A DNA stretch of 64,000 bases from an uncultured Draconibacterium sp. (GCA_947492175.1 CANLMQ010000016.1:62001-126000); one strand, 5' to 3'; shown: positions 17,004-26,855, numbered from the stretch's first letter. A program made the numbers and translations. Notes: generated from the letters alone by a model not told the origin.

Positions 17004-19154
17004 ATGAGAATCCGGATGAAAAGACTAAAAAGAAACAATGTTGTTTACCTGCTCTTGTGGATGTTTATCGTTAGTTGTTCTTCTTCTTTGGATAAAATGC
17101 GGCAGGAGATTAGCCTGAATGGAACATGGAAAATAACAAAAACCAGTGTAAATTCAGATATCCCCACAGTTTTTGAAAGCCAAATTCCGGTTCCCGGGTT
17201 GGTTGATATGGCTGTGCCCGCTATGGAGAAGCAGGACACCCTGTATGAAAATACAACCTACTGGTACAGAACGAAGTTTAAACTCGACCACAGTAAAAGC
17301 GAAAAAGTAAAATTAAAAATCAATAAAGCGAAATATTTTTCCAAAGTCTATTTGAATAACCGGCTGATAGGAGAAAACAGTTACTCGTTTACACCTTCAG
17401 TTTTTGATATTAAACAGGAATTAAATGCAGCGGGTGAAGAAAATGAATTAATCATTGCCGTGGGATGCCAGAATACTTTGCCGGATACGGTGGCGAACGG
17501 ACATGATTTTGAAAAAACAAAATACATTCCGGGTATTTACGATGATGTTACGTTGGTTTTATCAAACGATCCGCATATCAAGAATGTTCAGGTAGTGCCG
17601 GATATTGAGAAAGAAGAAATTCGTATTGTATCTGAAATAGAGACAGACTACCCGGACCGGAAGATTGAATCCGCTTTTGTAATCAGGGAACTGGTTTCGG
17701 GGAAAGTGGTTGTTAAAGGAACAAATAGTGATTTGGAATTGAAAGATGGAAAGTCCCTGGATTTTAAAGTATCCATACCCGATTGCAAGCTGTGGTCTCC
17801 CGAAAATCCATTCCTCTACGAGTTGGAGCTTTCCACCCAGGGGGACAGGGTGAAAGTCCGGTTCGGAATGCGTCATTTTTATTTTGATGAAAGTAAAGGA
17901 TGCGCCATTCTGAATGGGAAACCATATTATATGCGGGGAACCAATGTATGTATTTTCCGCTTTTTTGAAGACCCGGATAGAAATGGGCTACCCTGGGACA
18001 GGAAATGGGTAGTCAGGTTGCATGAGAAATTTAAAGAAATGAACTGGAACAGCATTCGCTACTGTATTGGTTTTCCGCCCGAAGAATGGTATCATATTGC
18101 AGATAGCCTTGGATTCCTGATTCAGGATGAGTTCCCTATCTGGACGATTCATAAAAGATATAAAAAGCTTCCACAGGGGTTAACAGCCGATCGTCTTTCG
18201 GTCGAGTTTAACCAATGGATGAGGGAGCGGTGGAATCACCCGTGTGTGGTTATTTGGGATGCGCAGAATGAATCGGTCACCGAAGTTACCGGAGAGGCCA
18301 TTCATAAAGTCCGCCGGAATGATTTATCAAATCGCCCATGGGATAATGGCTGGGCGGCTCCTGACAGCGAAGCAGATTGTATTGAAACTCATCCGTACTT
18401 GTTTCAGCAGTATTTTGAAGGAGCAGATCCCTCTGCGGACGGCCCGTTGAAAGATCTCCTGACGGATGTAAGAATTCCGTTTAATGGGCCCAATAAGATT
18501 TCACCCAAACCGGATGGAGGAAGGTATAATAACCCGATTGTTATCAATGAATATGCCTGGATATGGTTAAACCGGGATGGTTCGCCCACAACGCTTACCG
18601 ACAGGATATATGATGTTATTTTTGCCGAAGCGGATACTCCCGAAAAAAGGTATAAAACCTATTCGAAACATTTGGGCATTCTTACTGAATACTGGAGAGT
18701 TCACCGGAAATGTGCCGCACTGATGCATTTTTGCGGATTGGGTTACTCCCGACCAGACCCACCACGCGGGCAAACCAGCGATAACTTTATTGATATCGCG
18801 GAACTGGTTTATGAACCTCATTTCTATAAATATGTAAAGCCGGCTTTCAACCCGGTGGGTTTAATGATCGACGTTTGGGATAAAAAATTTGCTCCCGGAT
18901 GCTCGATTGATGTTCCTGTTCATATTATCAACGACACCTACGAAAAATGGAGTGGTGCTGTTGTCTTGTCGGTTCTGGAAAGGGAGAAGATTGTTCACAA
19001 GCAGGATATTTTATGCGAACTGGATGGTCTTGGAAAAGAAGTGTATAAAGAGAAAATTATGCTGCCTCCCGAAAAAGGGAAGTACAAGCTTGTTGCGGAA
19101 ATTAACTATAAAGGTGAATTCGTAAAAAGTATCAGGGATATTGAAATTAAATAA
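17004..19154 (+). CDS. GH2 family glycoside hydrolase, lipoprotein (beta-galactosidase/glucuronidase-like)
   Basis: The start at 17004 is chosen because it has a good purine-rich site (GGGGAGG at 16994-17000) and leads into a lipoprotein signal (LWMFIVSCSS). Upstream in-frame codons overlap the DUF4838 gene. The product has about 716 residues. The order is a jelly-roll sugar-binding domain (ISLNGTWKI; VPGLVDM), an immunoglobulin-like domain (WSPENPFLYELEL) and a TIM barrel beginning at GCAILNGKPYYMRGTN. Glu423 in DAQNES is in the place of the GH2 acid/base, and Glu516 in VINEYAW in the place of the nucleophile. Beta-galactosidase, beta-glucuronidase and beta-mannosidase are all possible. Confidence 0.85.
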   Translation: MRIRMKRLKRNNVVYLLLWMFIVSCSSSLDKMRQEISLNGTWKITKTSVNSDIPTVFESQIPVPGLVDMAVPAMEKQDTLYENTTYWYRTKFKLDHSKSEKVKLKINKAKYFSKVYLNNRLIGENSYSFTPSVFDIKQELNAAGEENELIIAVGCQNTLPDTVANGHDFEKTKYIPGIYDDVTLVLSNDPHIKNVQVVPDIEKEEIRIVSEIETDYPDRKIESAFVIRELVSGKVVVKGTNSDLELKDGKSLDFKVSIPDCKLWSPENPFLYELELSTQGDRVKVRFGMRHFYFDESKGCAILNGKPYYMRGTNVCIFRFFEDPDRNGLPWDRKWVVRLHEKFKEMNWNSIRYCIGFPPEEWYHIADSLGFLIQDEFPIWTIHKRYKKLPQGLTADRLSVEFNQWMRERWNHPCVVIWDAQNESVTEVTGEAIHKVRRNDLSNRPWDNGWAAPDSEADCIETHPYLFQQYFEGADPSADGPLKDLLTDVRIPFNGPNKISPKPDGGRYNNPIVINEYAWIWLNRDGSPTTLTDRIYDVIFAEADTPEKRYKTYSKHLGILTEYWRVHRKCAALMHFCGLGYSRPDPPRGQTSDNFIDIAELVYEPHFYKYVKPAFNPVGLMIDVWDKKFAPGCSIDVPVHIINDTYEKWSGAVVLSVLEREKIVHKQDILCELDGLGKEVYKEKIMLPPEKGKYKLVAEINYKGEFVKSIRDIEIK

Positions 19155-19171
19155 ATTCTAAAAAGGCAAAT

Positions 19172-22100
19172 ATGAAAGAAACAGTAAGGATGATTTCCGT
19201 TTTTCTTATGTTGATTGCAGTAGCTTGTAATGATAAAATTGCAGATGATTTTCATGTTGTGAACCTGAAATGTGAATACATGCCCGAAGCCATTGTCGTT
19301 AAGGATGCTCCACGGTTTAGTTGGGAATTGCAGTCACCGGAGGAAGGGCAGTGGCAAACTGCCTGGCAGGTCCTTGTTAGCGATGACATGGAAAAAATAA
19401 AAGAGGACAAGGGGACAATATGGAATAGCAAAAGAAAAAAAGGGGATCAGAACTTTGGAATTAAATATCAGGGCGAAGAATTTCAGTCTTTCACTAAGTA
19501 TTACTGGAAAGTCAGGGTTTGGGACCAAAACGGAAATGTTTCCGACTGGAGTAAGCCGGCCAGTTTTATAACCGGCGCCTTCAGCAAAACCGACTGGAAA
19601 GCTGAATGGATAGGCGACAAGCCTGAAAAGCCTCTTCAATATCAGTTATGTTATAAGCATATAGGTTATCTGAGTTCCTATACCGACAACGAAAACGAAG
19701 AAAAATGGGTACAGGTTGATTTGGGTGAGGTAAATGATTTTGATAAAATCAGGCTATATCCTTCCTTCAATAATAAGAAAGAGATTAAAGATTACTATTA
19801 TCCTCTTGCGTTCCGTATTGAAGTAAGTGACGACGGGAATAACTGGAAGCAATGTGTAAAAACAAACAGCGTGCAGGCTCTTGGTGGGAAGCCGGTCGAA
19901 TTTTCTGTACATAAGACGAAGGGGCGGTATGTGCGGTTTACTGCTACAAAATTGCAGCGGTATAATTTCCGAATCCACGACAATGAAGACCAGGGCGACA
20001 AAAGTAAAATGTTTGCTTTTTCCCTTGCCGAGCTCGAAGTACTTAATGATGGCAAGGTCTTATCGTCAGGATGTGAGGTGAGTTACAAAGATGCTTTAAT
20101 AAAGATTGACAGGGAAGATGGGTATGATCCGGATATGCTTACAGACGGAATATTGGATACCCCTTTACCTCCTGAAAGAAGGCCCATTCCTCCGTCTCCG
20201 TTACTGAGGAAGGTGATTGAATTAAAAGGAAAACCAACAGAGGCATTGGCGTTTGTTTCCGCTTTGGGTGTTTATGATGTTTCATTCAATGCCCAATCGG
20301 CTGATCACCGGGTTTTGGCCCCTGAATGGACGGATTACCACAAGCGGGTGCAATATCAGGTTTTTGATGTCAGCCATCTGTTAAAAGAAGGGCAAAATGT
20401 GATTGGGGCGCAGTTGGCTGATGGCTGGTATGCCGGTATGCTCGGCCCAACGCGGTGGAGTCCGTATTTCCCGAGACGGGGAGCGTATGGACTGAACCGG
20501 CGGCTTTTTTTGCAGATGGAAGTGAAATATGAAAATGGAGAGAAAGAGACGTTTATCAGCGATGGTTCCTGGAAAATGTATACCGATGGCCCCATTCGTA
20601 TGGCAGATATTTTTTTGGGAGAAACGTATGATGCCCGAAAAGAAGTACCTGGGTGGCAAAGCACCGGTTTTAACGATGCCGAATGGAGTAGTGTTGTAGT
20701 GGATACTCAGGTTGATGTAAACCTGGAGGCACAGACGAATCAACCCATTAAAACGGTTCAAACAATGCCGGCCAAAGAAGTGACAAAATCAAAAGATGGC
20801 TATTTCATTTTCGATGTGGGAGAGAATATTGCCGGGTGGTGTAATATCAGGCTGGAAGGTAAACCGGGGGATGTGGTTGTATTGAGGCACGGTGAAATTC
20901 TGGATGAAGAAGGGGAGTTGTACACCGAAAACCTAAGAGGGGCGCCTCAGATTGATTCAGTGATTCTTGGTAGTTCCGGCCAGTTGACATACGAGCCGCG
21001 GTTTACTTATCATGGGTTCCGGTATGTGGAAGTTGCAGGATTACGGGGCACGCCCGATAAAAGTATCCTGAATGCAAAAGTAGTTGCTTCGAACCTTCCT
21101 CGTACCGGGCATTTTGCCTGCTCAAACCCGATGCTCAACCAGCTGTACCGCAATATTAACCGGTCGCACATGGGTAACATGCACGGGGTGCCAACTGACT
21201 GCCCCCAGCGCGATGAACGCTGCGGCTGGATGGGAGATGTATATATTTTCGCCCAAACTTCCATGTTTAATCGCGATATGGCTGCTTTTTACAACAAGTG
21301 GATGGTAGATGTCCTGGATGCCCAATCTGAAAGGGGTACATTTCCTGACATTGCCCCTCATCCATTTGCAAAAGAAAAGCATTTTACCAATGCGCCCGGC
21401 TGGGCAGATGCTGGAATCAGGCTTCCATTTCTTATGTACATAAACTATGGCGACAAGGAAATTCTTGAAGAACATTTTGACGCCTATGCCCGGTACATCG
21501 AAAATATATGGAAGAACAACCCTGATTTGATCTGGAGAAGCGGGCTTGGCCTGAATTACGGTGACTGGTTGAATGGAAATACCATAGATGCAGAGGGTTT
21601 TCCGAAAACAGGCGCTCAAATTCCGTCGGAAGTGTTTTCCACCATCATGTTTTACAACTCTGTAAATACGCTACAGAAAATGGCACAGGTTATTGGCAAA
21701 CCAAAAGAAGCTGAATATTATTCCGGTTTGGCTGAGAATATTAAGGTAGCTTTTATCAATCAGTTTATTGATGCGGAAGGAAGAATAGAAGGAGATGCCC
21801 AGGCATGTTATGCGATGGCACTTTTTTACGGATTGTATACCGAAGAGTTGGAACAGCCGTTTGAAAAGCGGATGATAGAAAAATTTATTCCGTATGGCGG
21901 CCGTATGAATACGGGTTTTCATTCCACTTTATGCCTGATGAAAGAGCTGGTAAAAAGGGGATATTCGGAAAAAGCCTATGATTTACTTGAAAGCAAAGAA
22001 TTTCCGTCGTGGGGGTACTCCATTGAGCAGGGGGCTACTTCTATGTGGGAACGCTGGGATAGTTATGTAAAAGGGCGCGGACCAAACAGCTCAAGTATGA

Positions 22101-22507
22101 ACTCATTTAACCATTATGCCTTTGGCGCCATTGGAGAATGGATGTATGAAAATATTCTGGGAATACAACCGGACAGTAACGCTCCCGGATACAAACATTT
22201 TATTTTGAAACCTTTGCCCGGAGGTACGCTTACATGGGCAGAAGGAAGTTATCATTCTGTTTCAGGAGAAATTGAGGTCAATTGGAAATTGGATGACAAC
22301 CGGTTTGTTTACCATTTTACCATACCCGCCAATTCTTCAGCATCTGTTTATATGCCCGGGAAAAATATTAAACGATTTGAAAAGGTGAATGGTAAGCTGG
22401 AAGAGAGTACGGTCTTGCACGATTTTGAATATAAAGACGGCTACACATCTTTTAATGCAGAATCAGGCAGTTACACATATACCTCAGAAATTAGTGAAGA
22501 AATTTAA
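19172..22507 (+). CDS. GH78 alpha-L-rhamnosidase with an inserted F5/8-type C (discoidin-like) domain
   Basis: The 1111-residue protein has a lipoprotein-like N-terminus (LMLIAVACND). It starts like other GH78 proteins (LKCEYMPEAIVVKDAPRFSWEL), but at about residues 155-320 it carries an extra module with WVQVDLGEVNDFDKIRLYP, FRIEVSDDGNNWKQC and GRYVRFTATKLQ. This is a discoidin/CBM32-like pattern. The rhamnosidase sandwich resumes at ALAFVSALGVYDVSFNAQ. The catalytic signature PTDCPQRDERCGWMGD is present, and Glu682 matches the general acid. A second glutamate lies in SMWERWDSY. The insertion makes it about 170 residues longer than its neighbour at 7955 and may help it bind a polymer. Confidence 0.9.
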   Translation: MKETVRMISVFLMLIAVACNDKIADDFHVVNLKCEYMPEAIVVKDAPRFSWELQSPEEGQWQTAWQVLVSDDMEKIKEDKGTIWNSKRKKGDQNFGIKYQGEEFQSFTKYYWKVRVWDQNGNVSDWSKPASFITGAFSKTDWKAEWIGDKPEKPLQYQLCYKHIGYLSSYTDNENEEKWVQVDLGEVNDFDKIRLYPSFNNKKEIKDYYYPLAFRIEVSDDGNNWKQCVKTNSVQALGGKPVEFSVHKTKGRYVRFTATKLQRYNFRIHDNEDQGDKSKMFAFSLAELEVLNDGKVLSSGCEVSYKDALIKIDREDGYDPDMLTDGILDTPLPPERRPIPPSPLLRKVIELKGKPTEALAFVSALGVYDVSFNAQSADHRVLAPEWTDYHKRVQYQVFDVSHLLKEGQNVIGAQLADGWYAGMLGPTRWSPYFPRRGAYGLNRRLFLQMEVKYENGEKETFISDGSWKMYTDGPIRMADIFLGETYDARKEVPGWQSTGFNDAEWSSVVVDTQVDVNLEAQTNQPIKTVQTMPAKEVTKSKDGYFIFDVGENIAGWCNIRLEGKPGDVVVLRHGEILDEEGELYTENLRGAPQIDSVILGSSGQLTYEPRFTYHGFRYVEVAGLRGTPDKSILNAKVVASNLPRTGHFACSNPMLNQLYRNINRSHMGNMHGVPTDCPQRDERCGWMGDVYIFAQTSMFNRDMAAFYNKWMVDVLDAQSERGTFPDIAPHPFAKEKHFTNAPGWADAGIRLPFLMYINYGDKEILEEHFDAYARYIENIWKNNPDLIWRSGLGLNYGDWLNGNTIDAEGFPKTGAQIPSEVFSTIMFYNSVNTLQKMAQVIGKPKEAEYYSGLAENIKVAFINQFIDAEGRIEGDAQACYAMALFYGLYTEELEQPFEKRMIEKFIPYGGRMNTGFHSTLCLMKELVKRGYSEKAYDLLESKEFPSWGYSIEQGATSMWERWDSYVKGRGPNSSSMNSFNHYAFGAIGEWMYENILGIQPDSNAPGYKHFILKPLPGGTLTWAEGSYHSVSGEIEVNWKLDDNRFVYHFTIPANSSASVYMPGKNIKRFEKVNGKLEESTVLHDFEYKDGYTSFNAESGSYTYTSEISEEI

Positions 22508-22525
22508 TCATTTAAAAATAGTAAT

Positions 22526-23929
22526 ATGATAAACAGGAGAAAGTTTTTGGCAACAGTAGGAACAATAGCGGCAGGAGCAGCCATCCCAAATCCGTTGAAA
22601 GCTGCTATACATGCAGGCGGCGAAAAGTTAAAAGTGGTTTTAATTGGAACAGGCGTTAGAGGAAACGGATTTTGGGGAAAGAGGTTGGTTGACAAATATA
22701 GTGATATACTTGAATTTGTAGGATTGGTTGACCACAATGAGAGTCGTTTAAAATACGCTGCAACATTTATTGGGGTTGGAAAAAACTGCGGATTATATAC
22801 CAATTTTGAGGATATGATTGCAGAACAATCGCCGGATCTTATCATGGTAACGACTACCGATGCCACTCATCATATTTATATCATTAAATCGCTTGCCAGC
22901 GGCGTAGATGTTTTGACGGAAAAGCCCATGACAACAGATGAAGATAAGTGTCAGGAAATCCTGGATGCCGAGCGTAAGTACAAGCGAAAAGTAATTGTGA
23001 CTTTTAATTACCGGTGGAGCCCTTACAACACTAAGATCAAGGAAATGCTCGAGAATAAAACAATCGGCGATATTGTTTCTGTTGATTTTTCCTGGATGTT
23101 AAATACAAGTCACGGTGCTTCATATTTCCGCCGGTGGCACGGGCAACGCGAGCACAGCGGAACACTTTTGGTACATAAGTCCACACACCACTTCGATCTT
23201 ATTAACTGGTGGCTTGATTCTGACCCTGCAGAAGTTTTTGCCTATGGCGATCTGGAATTTTATGGAGGGAGGCCGGAAAAGAAAGGAGTTAGTTGCCGGA
23301 GTTGCGATGAAAAGAACTCATGTAAGTTTTATTGGGACATTACAAAAAGCAAAGATGACTATGAAAGGTACGTCCAACACGAACATGTTGATGGCTACAT
23401 TCGCGATAATTGCCTGTTCAGGCCTGAGATTAATATTTATGATAAAATGAATGTGAATATTAAATATGCCAATAACGTTTTTGTCAATTATATGCTTACC
23501 ACTTATTCTCCCTGGGAAGGCTGGCGTGTGGCATTTAATGGGACTAAAGGTCGTTTGGAAGCATTTCTGGATGTACCTTATTTAGACGCCAATAAATTGT
23601 CGCAGGAAGAACTTCATGCTGCTGAAATGAACCAGCAAACTGACGGCGATCATGAAATGAAACCCATTATTTCTCATAAGTTATGGGAAGAGCAGGAAAC
23701 AGTGTATGTACCATACAGTCATGCAGGACACGGTGGTGGTGATACGAGGCTGCATAACCAGATTTTTGTACATCCCGAGAAGGAAGATATATACAAGCAT
23801 ATGGCCGGCGTCCGGGATGGGGCAATGTCTGTTCTAATTGGGATTGCAGCCCGGAAAAGTATTGAGTCAGGAAAGCCTGTGAGGGTTGCCGAACTGACAC
23901 AACTTCAACCAAGGGCGAAAAGAATATAA
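22526..23929 (+). CDS. Tat-exported Gfo/Idh/MocA family oxidoreductase
   Basis: The 467-residue protein starts with a twin-arginine signal (MINRRKFLATVGTIAAGAA), so it should be folded in the cytoplasm with cofactor and then exported. A Rossmann fold follows (KVVLIGTGVRGNGFWG), then the family motif TEKPM near residue 133. A cysteine-rich loop GVSCRSCDEKNSCKF lies around residues 253-268; three closely spaced cysteines like these occur in other exported members and could bind metal. Family members use NAD(P) on sugars, and some are NAD-dependent glycosidases (GH109-type). It is the last gene of the glycan cluster, 18 bases after the GH78 gene. The exact reaction is unknown. Confidence 0.85.
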   Translation: MINRRKFLATVGTIAAGAAIPNPLKAAIHAGGEKLKVVLIGTGVRGNGFWGKRLVDKYSDILEFVGLVDHNESRLKYAATFIGVGKNCGLYTNFEDMIAEQSPDLIMVTTTDATHHIYIIKSLASGVDVLTEKPMTTDEDKCQEILDAERKYKRKVIVTFNYRWSPYNTKIKEMLENKTIGDIVSVDFSWMLNTSHGASYFRRWHGQREHSGTLLVHKSTHHFDLINWWLDSDPAEVFAYGDLEFYGGRPEKKGVSCRSCDEKNSCKFYWDITKSKDDYERYVQHEHVDGYIRDNCLFRPEINIYDKMNVNIKYANNVFVNYMLTTYSPWEGWRVAFNGTKGRLEAFLDVPYLDANKLSQEELHAAEMNQQTDGDHEMKPIISHKLWEEQETVYVPYSHAGHGGGDTRLHNQIFVHPEKEDIYKHMAGVRDGAMSVLIGIAARKSIESGKPVRVAELTQLQPRAKRI

Positions 23930-24062
23930 ACATTTTTTTTCCAGAGAATTGAATAGTACCCCCCAAACATTTTCATTTAATTAATGAGTAGGTTATTCTG
24001 ATCTTTTGTTAATAGTATGTATTTTATAGTTATAAAAGAACTACTTTTAGAACAAAAATCAA

Positions 24063-25004
24063 ATGTTACTCAAGATTGCCCTGTTGCTTTCTATGTTGAT
24101 ACAGTTGGGAGCAGCAATTACAGCTGTTAGCTTAATCCGAAAAACCCGGTATAATATTTCGTGGATGTTAATTTCTGCCGGATTTGTATTAATGGCTATT
24201 CGACGTTTGTTTGAGTTTTCGACATTATTCTGGGAAAACCAATTGATTTTAAATGAAGACACTAAGAGTTGGATTGGAGTATTAATTTCAGTACTAATGT
24301 TAACCGGAGTGATATTTATCCGTCAGATCTTTACACTACAGGATCGTATCGATGAAATTAGAAAAGAAAGTGAAACGCGCTTGTTAAAAGCAGTTATACA
24401 AACAGAAGAAAAAGCCCGTCAATCTTTTGCCAGAGAATTACACGATGGTCTTGGTCCTGTTCTTTCATCCATAAAAATGATAGTTAGCTCCATTGAGTTG
24501 GAAAAAATGGATGCTACAAATAAGAGGATTATTGAACATTCATGTAAAGTAACAGATGAGGCCATACTAACATTAAAAGAGATTTCTAATAATTTAAGTC
24601 CACATTTATTAAAGAATTATGGTTTGATAAAAGCGTTGGATACTTTTATCAATCAGCTTTTAATTAATTCGGAAATTCAGGTGGAGTTAACCAGTAATAT
24701 AAAATTGAAACGGTATTCGTACGACTTGGAGATTAATGTTTTCCGAATAGTAACAGAGCTTCTGAATAACAGCCTGAATCATGGTTCTCCAACAAAGATC
24801 GAAGTAAATATTAAAGAAAATGCAGATTGTCTTGAAATTGAATATTACGACAATGGGAAAGGATTTAATACTCATAAAATTGATCTGCCCGGTATGGGAT
24901 TGGAAAATATACGATCTCGAATAAAATCATTAAACGGGTATTGTTTATTGGATTCGGAGTTGGGGAAAGGGATCAGGGCACATATTCAAATTCCGGTAAA
25001 ATGA
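24063..25004 (+). CDS. NarL-type sensor histidine kinase
   Basis: The 313-residue protein has two hydrophobic segments in the first 95 residues (about 4-25 and 33-47, with another around 75-90). A helical linker and a HisKA_3 box follow, with His127 in RELHDGLGPVLSS. The ATPase domain has an N box (ELLNNSLNHG) and G box (DNGKGFN; GMGLENIRSRI). It has no large sensor domain, so the signal may be in the membrane. The gene follows the glycan cluster by 133 bases and is followed by its response regulator. It is likely to regulate either the upstream cluster or other genes, but nothing in the sequence says which. Confidence 0.88.
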   Translation: MLLKIALLLSMLIQLGAAITAVSLIRKTRYNISWMLISAGFVLMAIRRLFEFSTLFWENQLILNEDTKSWIGVLISVLMLTGVIFIRQIFTLQDRIDEIRKESETRLLKAVIQTEEKARQSFARELHDGLGPVLSSIKMIVSSIELEKMDATNKRIIEHSCKVTDEAILTLKEISNNLSPHLLKNYGLIKALDTFINQLLINSEIQVELTSNIKLKRYSYDLEINVFRIVTELLNNSLNHGSPTKIEVNIKENADCLEIEYYDNGKGFNTHKIDLPGMGLENIRSRIKSLNGYCLLDSELGKGIRAHIQIPVK

Positions 25005-25094
25005 AACGAGTATGTAAAATAATTATATCCAAGAGTATATTAAAAGAAGTGCTAGTTCCATACTATACCATTGAAAACAAACTATTTTAATAGT

Positions 25095-25736
25095 ATGAAA
25101 AAGATTAATGTTTTTATTGTAGATGACCATTCTCTTTTTAGGGAAGGATTACGGTTTTTACTATCCAACCTTGATTTTGTTAATGAAGTATACGAGGCAG
25201 AAGACGGAAAACAGTTTATTGATGAATTAAGAGACCGACATGTTGATGTGGCATTACTGGATATTGAAATGCCGGAAATGAATGGTATGGAAGCGGCCCG
25301 CAGAGCTTTAGAGATTAGCCCGAAACTAAAAATAATTGCTTTGTCGATGTACTCTGATGAAAACTATTATTCCAGTATGATTGAAGCTGGAGCCAGTGGA
25401 TTTTTATTAAAAAATTCAAACTTCTCGGAAGTAAAAAAAGCCATTGTAGATACTTGTGAAGGGAAAAATTATTTTTCAATCGAGATTTTGCAATCTATTG
25501 TAACCAGAGCGAACAAAAAGGTATCAAAACCGGAAACTACTGATTTAACAAAGCGGGAAATAGATGTTTTATACAAGATTTGTAAGGGATGTTCCAACAT
25601 GGAAATTGCCGAAACCTTATCGATAAGTAAACGCACTGTCGATAAACACCGCGAAAATTTACTTCAGAAAACGAATTCAAAAAACACAGCTAACTTGGTT
25701 GTGTTTGCAATAGAACAAGGGTATTTTCAAGTTTAA
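25095..25736 (+). CDS. NarL/FixJ family response regulator
   Basis: The ATG at 25095 (MKKINVF) is taken as start, since the longer reading frame begins at a TTG. The 213-residue product has a receiver domain with the acidic pair DDH, phospho-acceptor Asp56 (LLDIEMPEM), and the conserved Lys in LLKNS. The C-terminal LuxR-type helix-turn-helix contains LTKREIDVLYKICKG and IAETLSISKRTVDKHRENL. It pairs with the HisKA_3 kinase immediately upstream. Target genes are unknown. Confidence 0.9.
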   Translation: MKKINVFIVDDHSLFREGLRFLLSNLDFVNEVYEAEDGKQFIDELRDRHVDVALLDIEMPEMNGMEAARRALEISPKLKIIALSMYSDENYYSSMIEAGASGFLLKNSNFSEVKKAIVDTCEGKNYFSIEILQSIVTRANKKVSKPETTDLTKREIDVLYKICKGCSNMEIAETLSISKRTVDKHRENLLQKTNSKNTANLVVFAIEQGYFQV

Positions 25737-25863
25737 TATCAAGGCGTAGGTTTAAAGGTTATACATGTCCTTACTTTTCGGCAAATTATTGAGGGAGAAG
25801 TGAATAAGCCCGGGCAGACCGTGAATTTCTTCCAGGTCTGAATTTTTTGTAAAATGCATTCAG

Positions 25864-25890
25864 GTAGCACATGTTCAGGCTACTTTTTTT
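25864..25890 (+). terminator. possible rho-independent terminator after the two-component pair
   Basis: A short GTAGC/GCTAC stem with a 10-base loop is followed by seven T residues on the + strand. It overlaps the end of the convergent AraC gene. A second, weaker hairpin (CAGACC/GGTCTG then T6) lies at about 25815-25847. Both stems are short. Confidence 0.4.
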
Positions 25891-26855
25891 CGAAAAGTAA
25901 CAGGACTGGCCCCATATTTTCGTTTAAAAGCTGTTGCAAAATGAGAGGCATGTTCGTAGCCCGATCGATCCGCAATTTCTGCTATTGTATAGGACGTATT
26001 GTGTAGTAATTTATATGCAATATTCATCCGATAGTCAAAAAGATAACCATAAATAGTAGTGCCAAAAAACAATTTAAAACTTGATTTTAATATGGTAGCG
26101 CTCATTCCTACGGCCGTTGCAAGTTCATTAATTGTTGGTGGATTTTGGTATTGGTTTTCAATAATATTTCGGGCTTCATTTACTTGCAGGTTGTAATGAT
26201 TATAACGATTGCATGTGCTGCATTTTTGACTGTTTCTTTGTTGCAATTGTAGTAAAAACAATTCCTTTACTTTGTTCTCAAAATAGAGTGGGGCAAAATT
26301 TCCCATCGATTGACAAGCTCTTATTTGGTTAATAACCTCTTGCATTTCCATTGTTGTTAAACAATACTTTCCCTGTGATATCAGCGGCCATTGTTTTTCT
26401 AATGATTTTACAATGGGAGCGAATACCTCGGGATTTTGGCTGCCAATTGAGTGAATGAAATTAAAAGGTATGAAGACTTTAAAAAATTCATATTGTTTGT
26501 TTTTTGAAAAAGTGTGGTTAACATTCTCTTCCAGAGTTGAAAAAGTATTATTGGTATTTTCATTCATTTTATAAGAATGATTGTTCCCGCACATCAATGA
26601 AGTTTCACCTTTTTGCACAAAATGGAGTACTACCTTGTTATCTTCAGTATTACCTGAAACCTGTATTTCTTTACTTGATTTTAATTGAATGAGTTGAGCC
26701 TTGAAATTTGAAGTTTTCCATTCTTTTATCGCCATTTTTAAGGGATGAGCATCAATGATATCAACAGTACTACAGAAAGGTGATTCTATCTCTGATCTAA
26801 GATACTTGTTATGGTAAAAGTTTTGTATCTCGGATGAATGAATTTTGTATCTCAT
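25875..26855 (-). CDS. AraC family transcriptional regulator (PchR/YbtA siderophore-regulator type)
   Basis: This 326-residue protein has a variable N-terminal half that may bind a ligand and a C-terminal AraC DNA-binding domain of two helix-turn-helix motifs. The text TINELATAVGMSATILKSSFKLFFGTT followed by YLFDYRMNIAYKLL and GYEHASHFATAFKRKYGASP is typical. The sequence around the first helix-turn-helix is like the group that regulates siderophore or iron-chelate uptake (PchR, YbtA). It is transcribed away from the activase-ABC operon at 27168. Such divergent AraC regulators normally control the neighbouring operon. The siderophore link is from family resemblance only. Confidence 0.85.
   Translation of the reverse strand: MRYKIHSSEIQNFYHNKYLRSEIESPFCSTVDIIDAHPLKMAIKEWKTSNFKAQLIQLKSSKEIQVSGNTEDNKVVLHFVQKGETSLMCGNNHSYKMNENTNNTFSTLEENVNHTFSKNKQYEFFKVFIPFNFIHSIGSQNPEVFAPIVKSLEKQWPLISQGKYCLTTMEMQEVINQIRACQSMGNFAPLYFENKVKELFLLQLQQRNSQKCSTCNRYNHYNLQVNEARNIIENQYQNPPTINELATAVGMSATILKSSFKLFFGTTIYGYLFDYRMNIAYKLLHNTSYTIAEIADRSGYEHASHFATAFKRKYGASPVTFRKKVA

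Noticed and set aside
1..23929. search for SusC/SusD-type genes in the glycan cluster
   Set aside because: No TonB-dependent SusC-like or SusD-like product is encoded here; the only TonB receptor in the window is the B12-type one at 36567.
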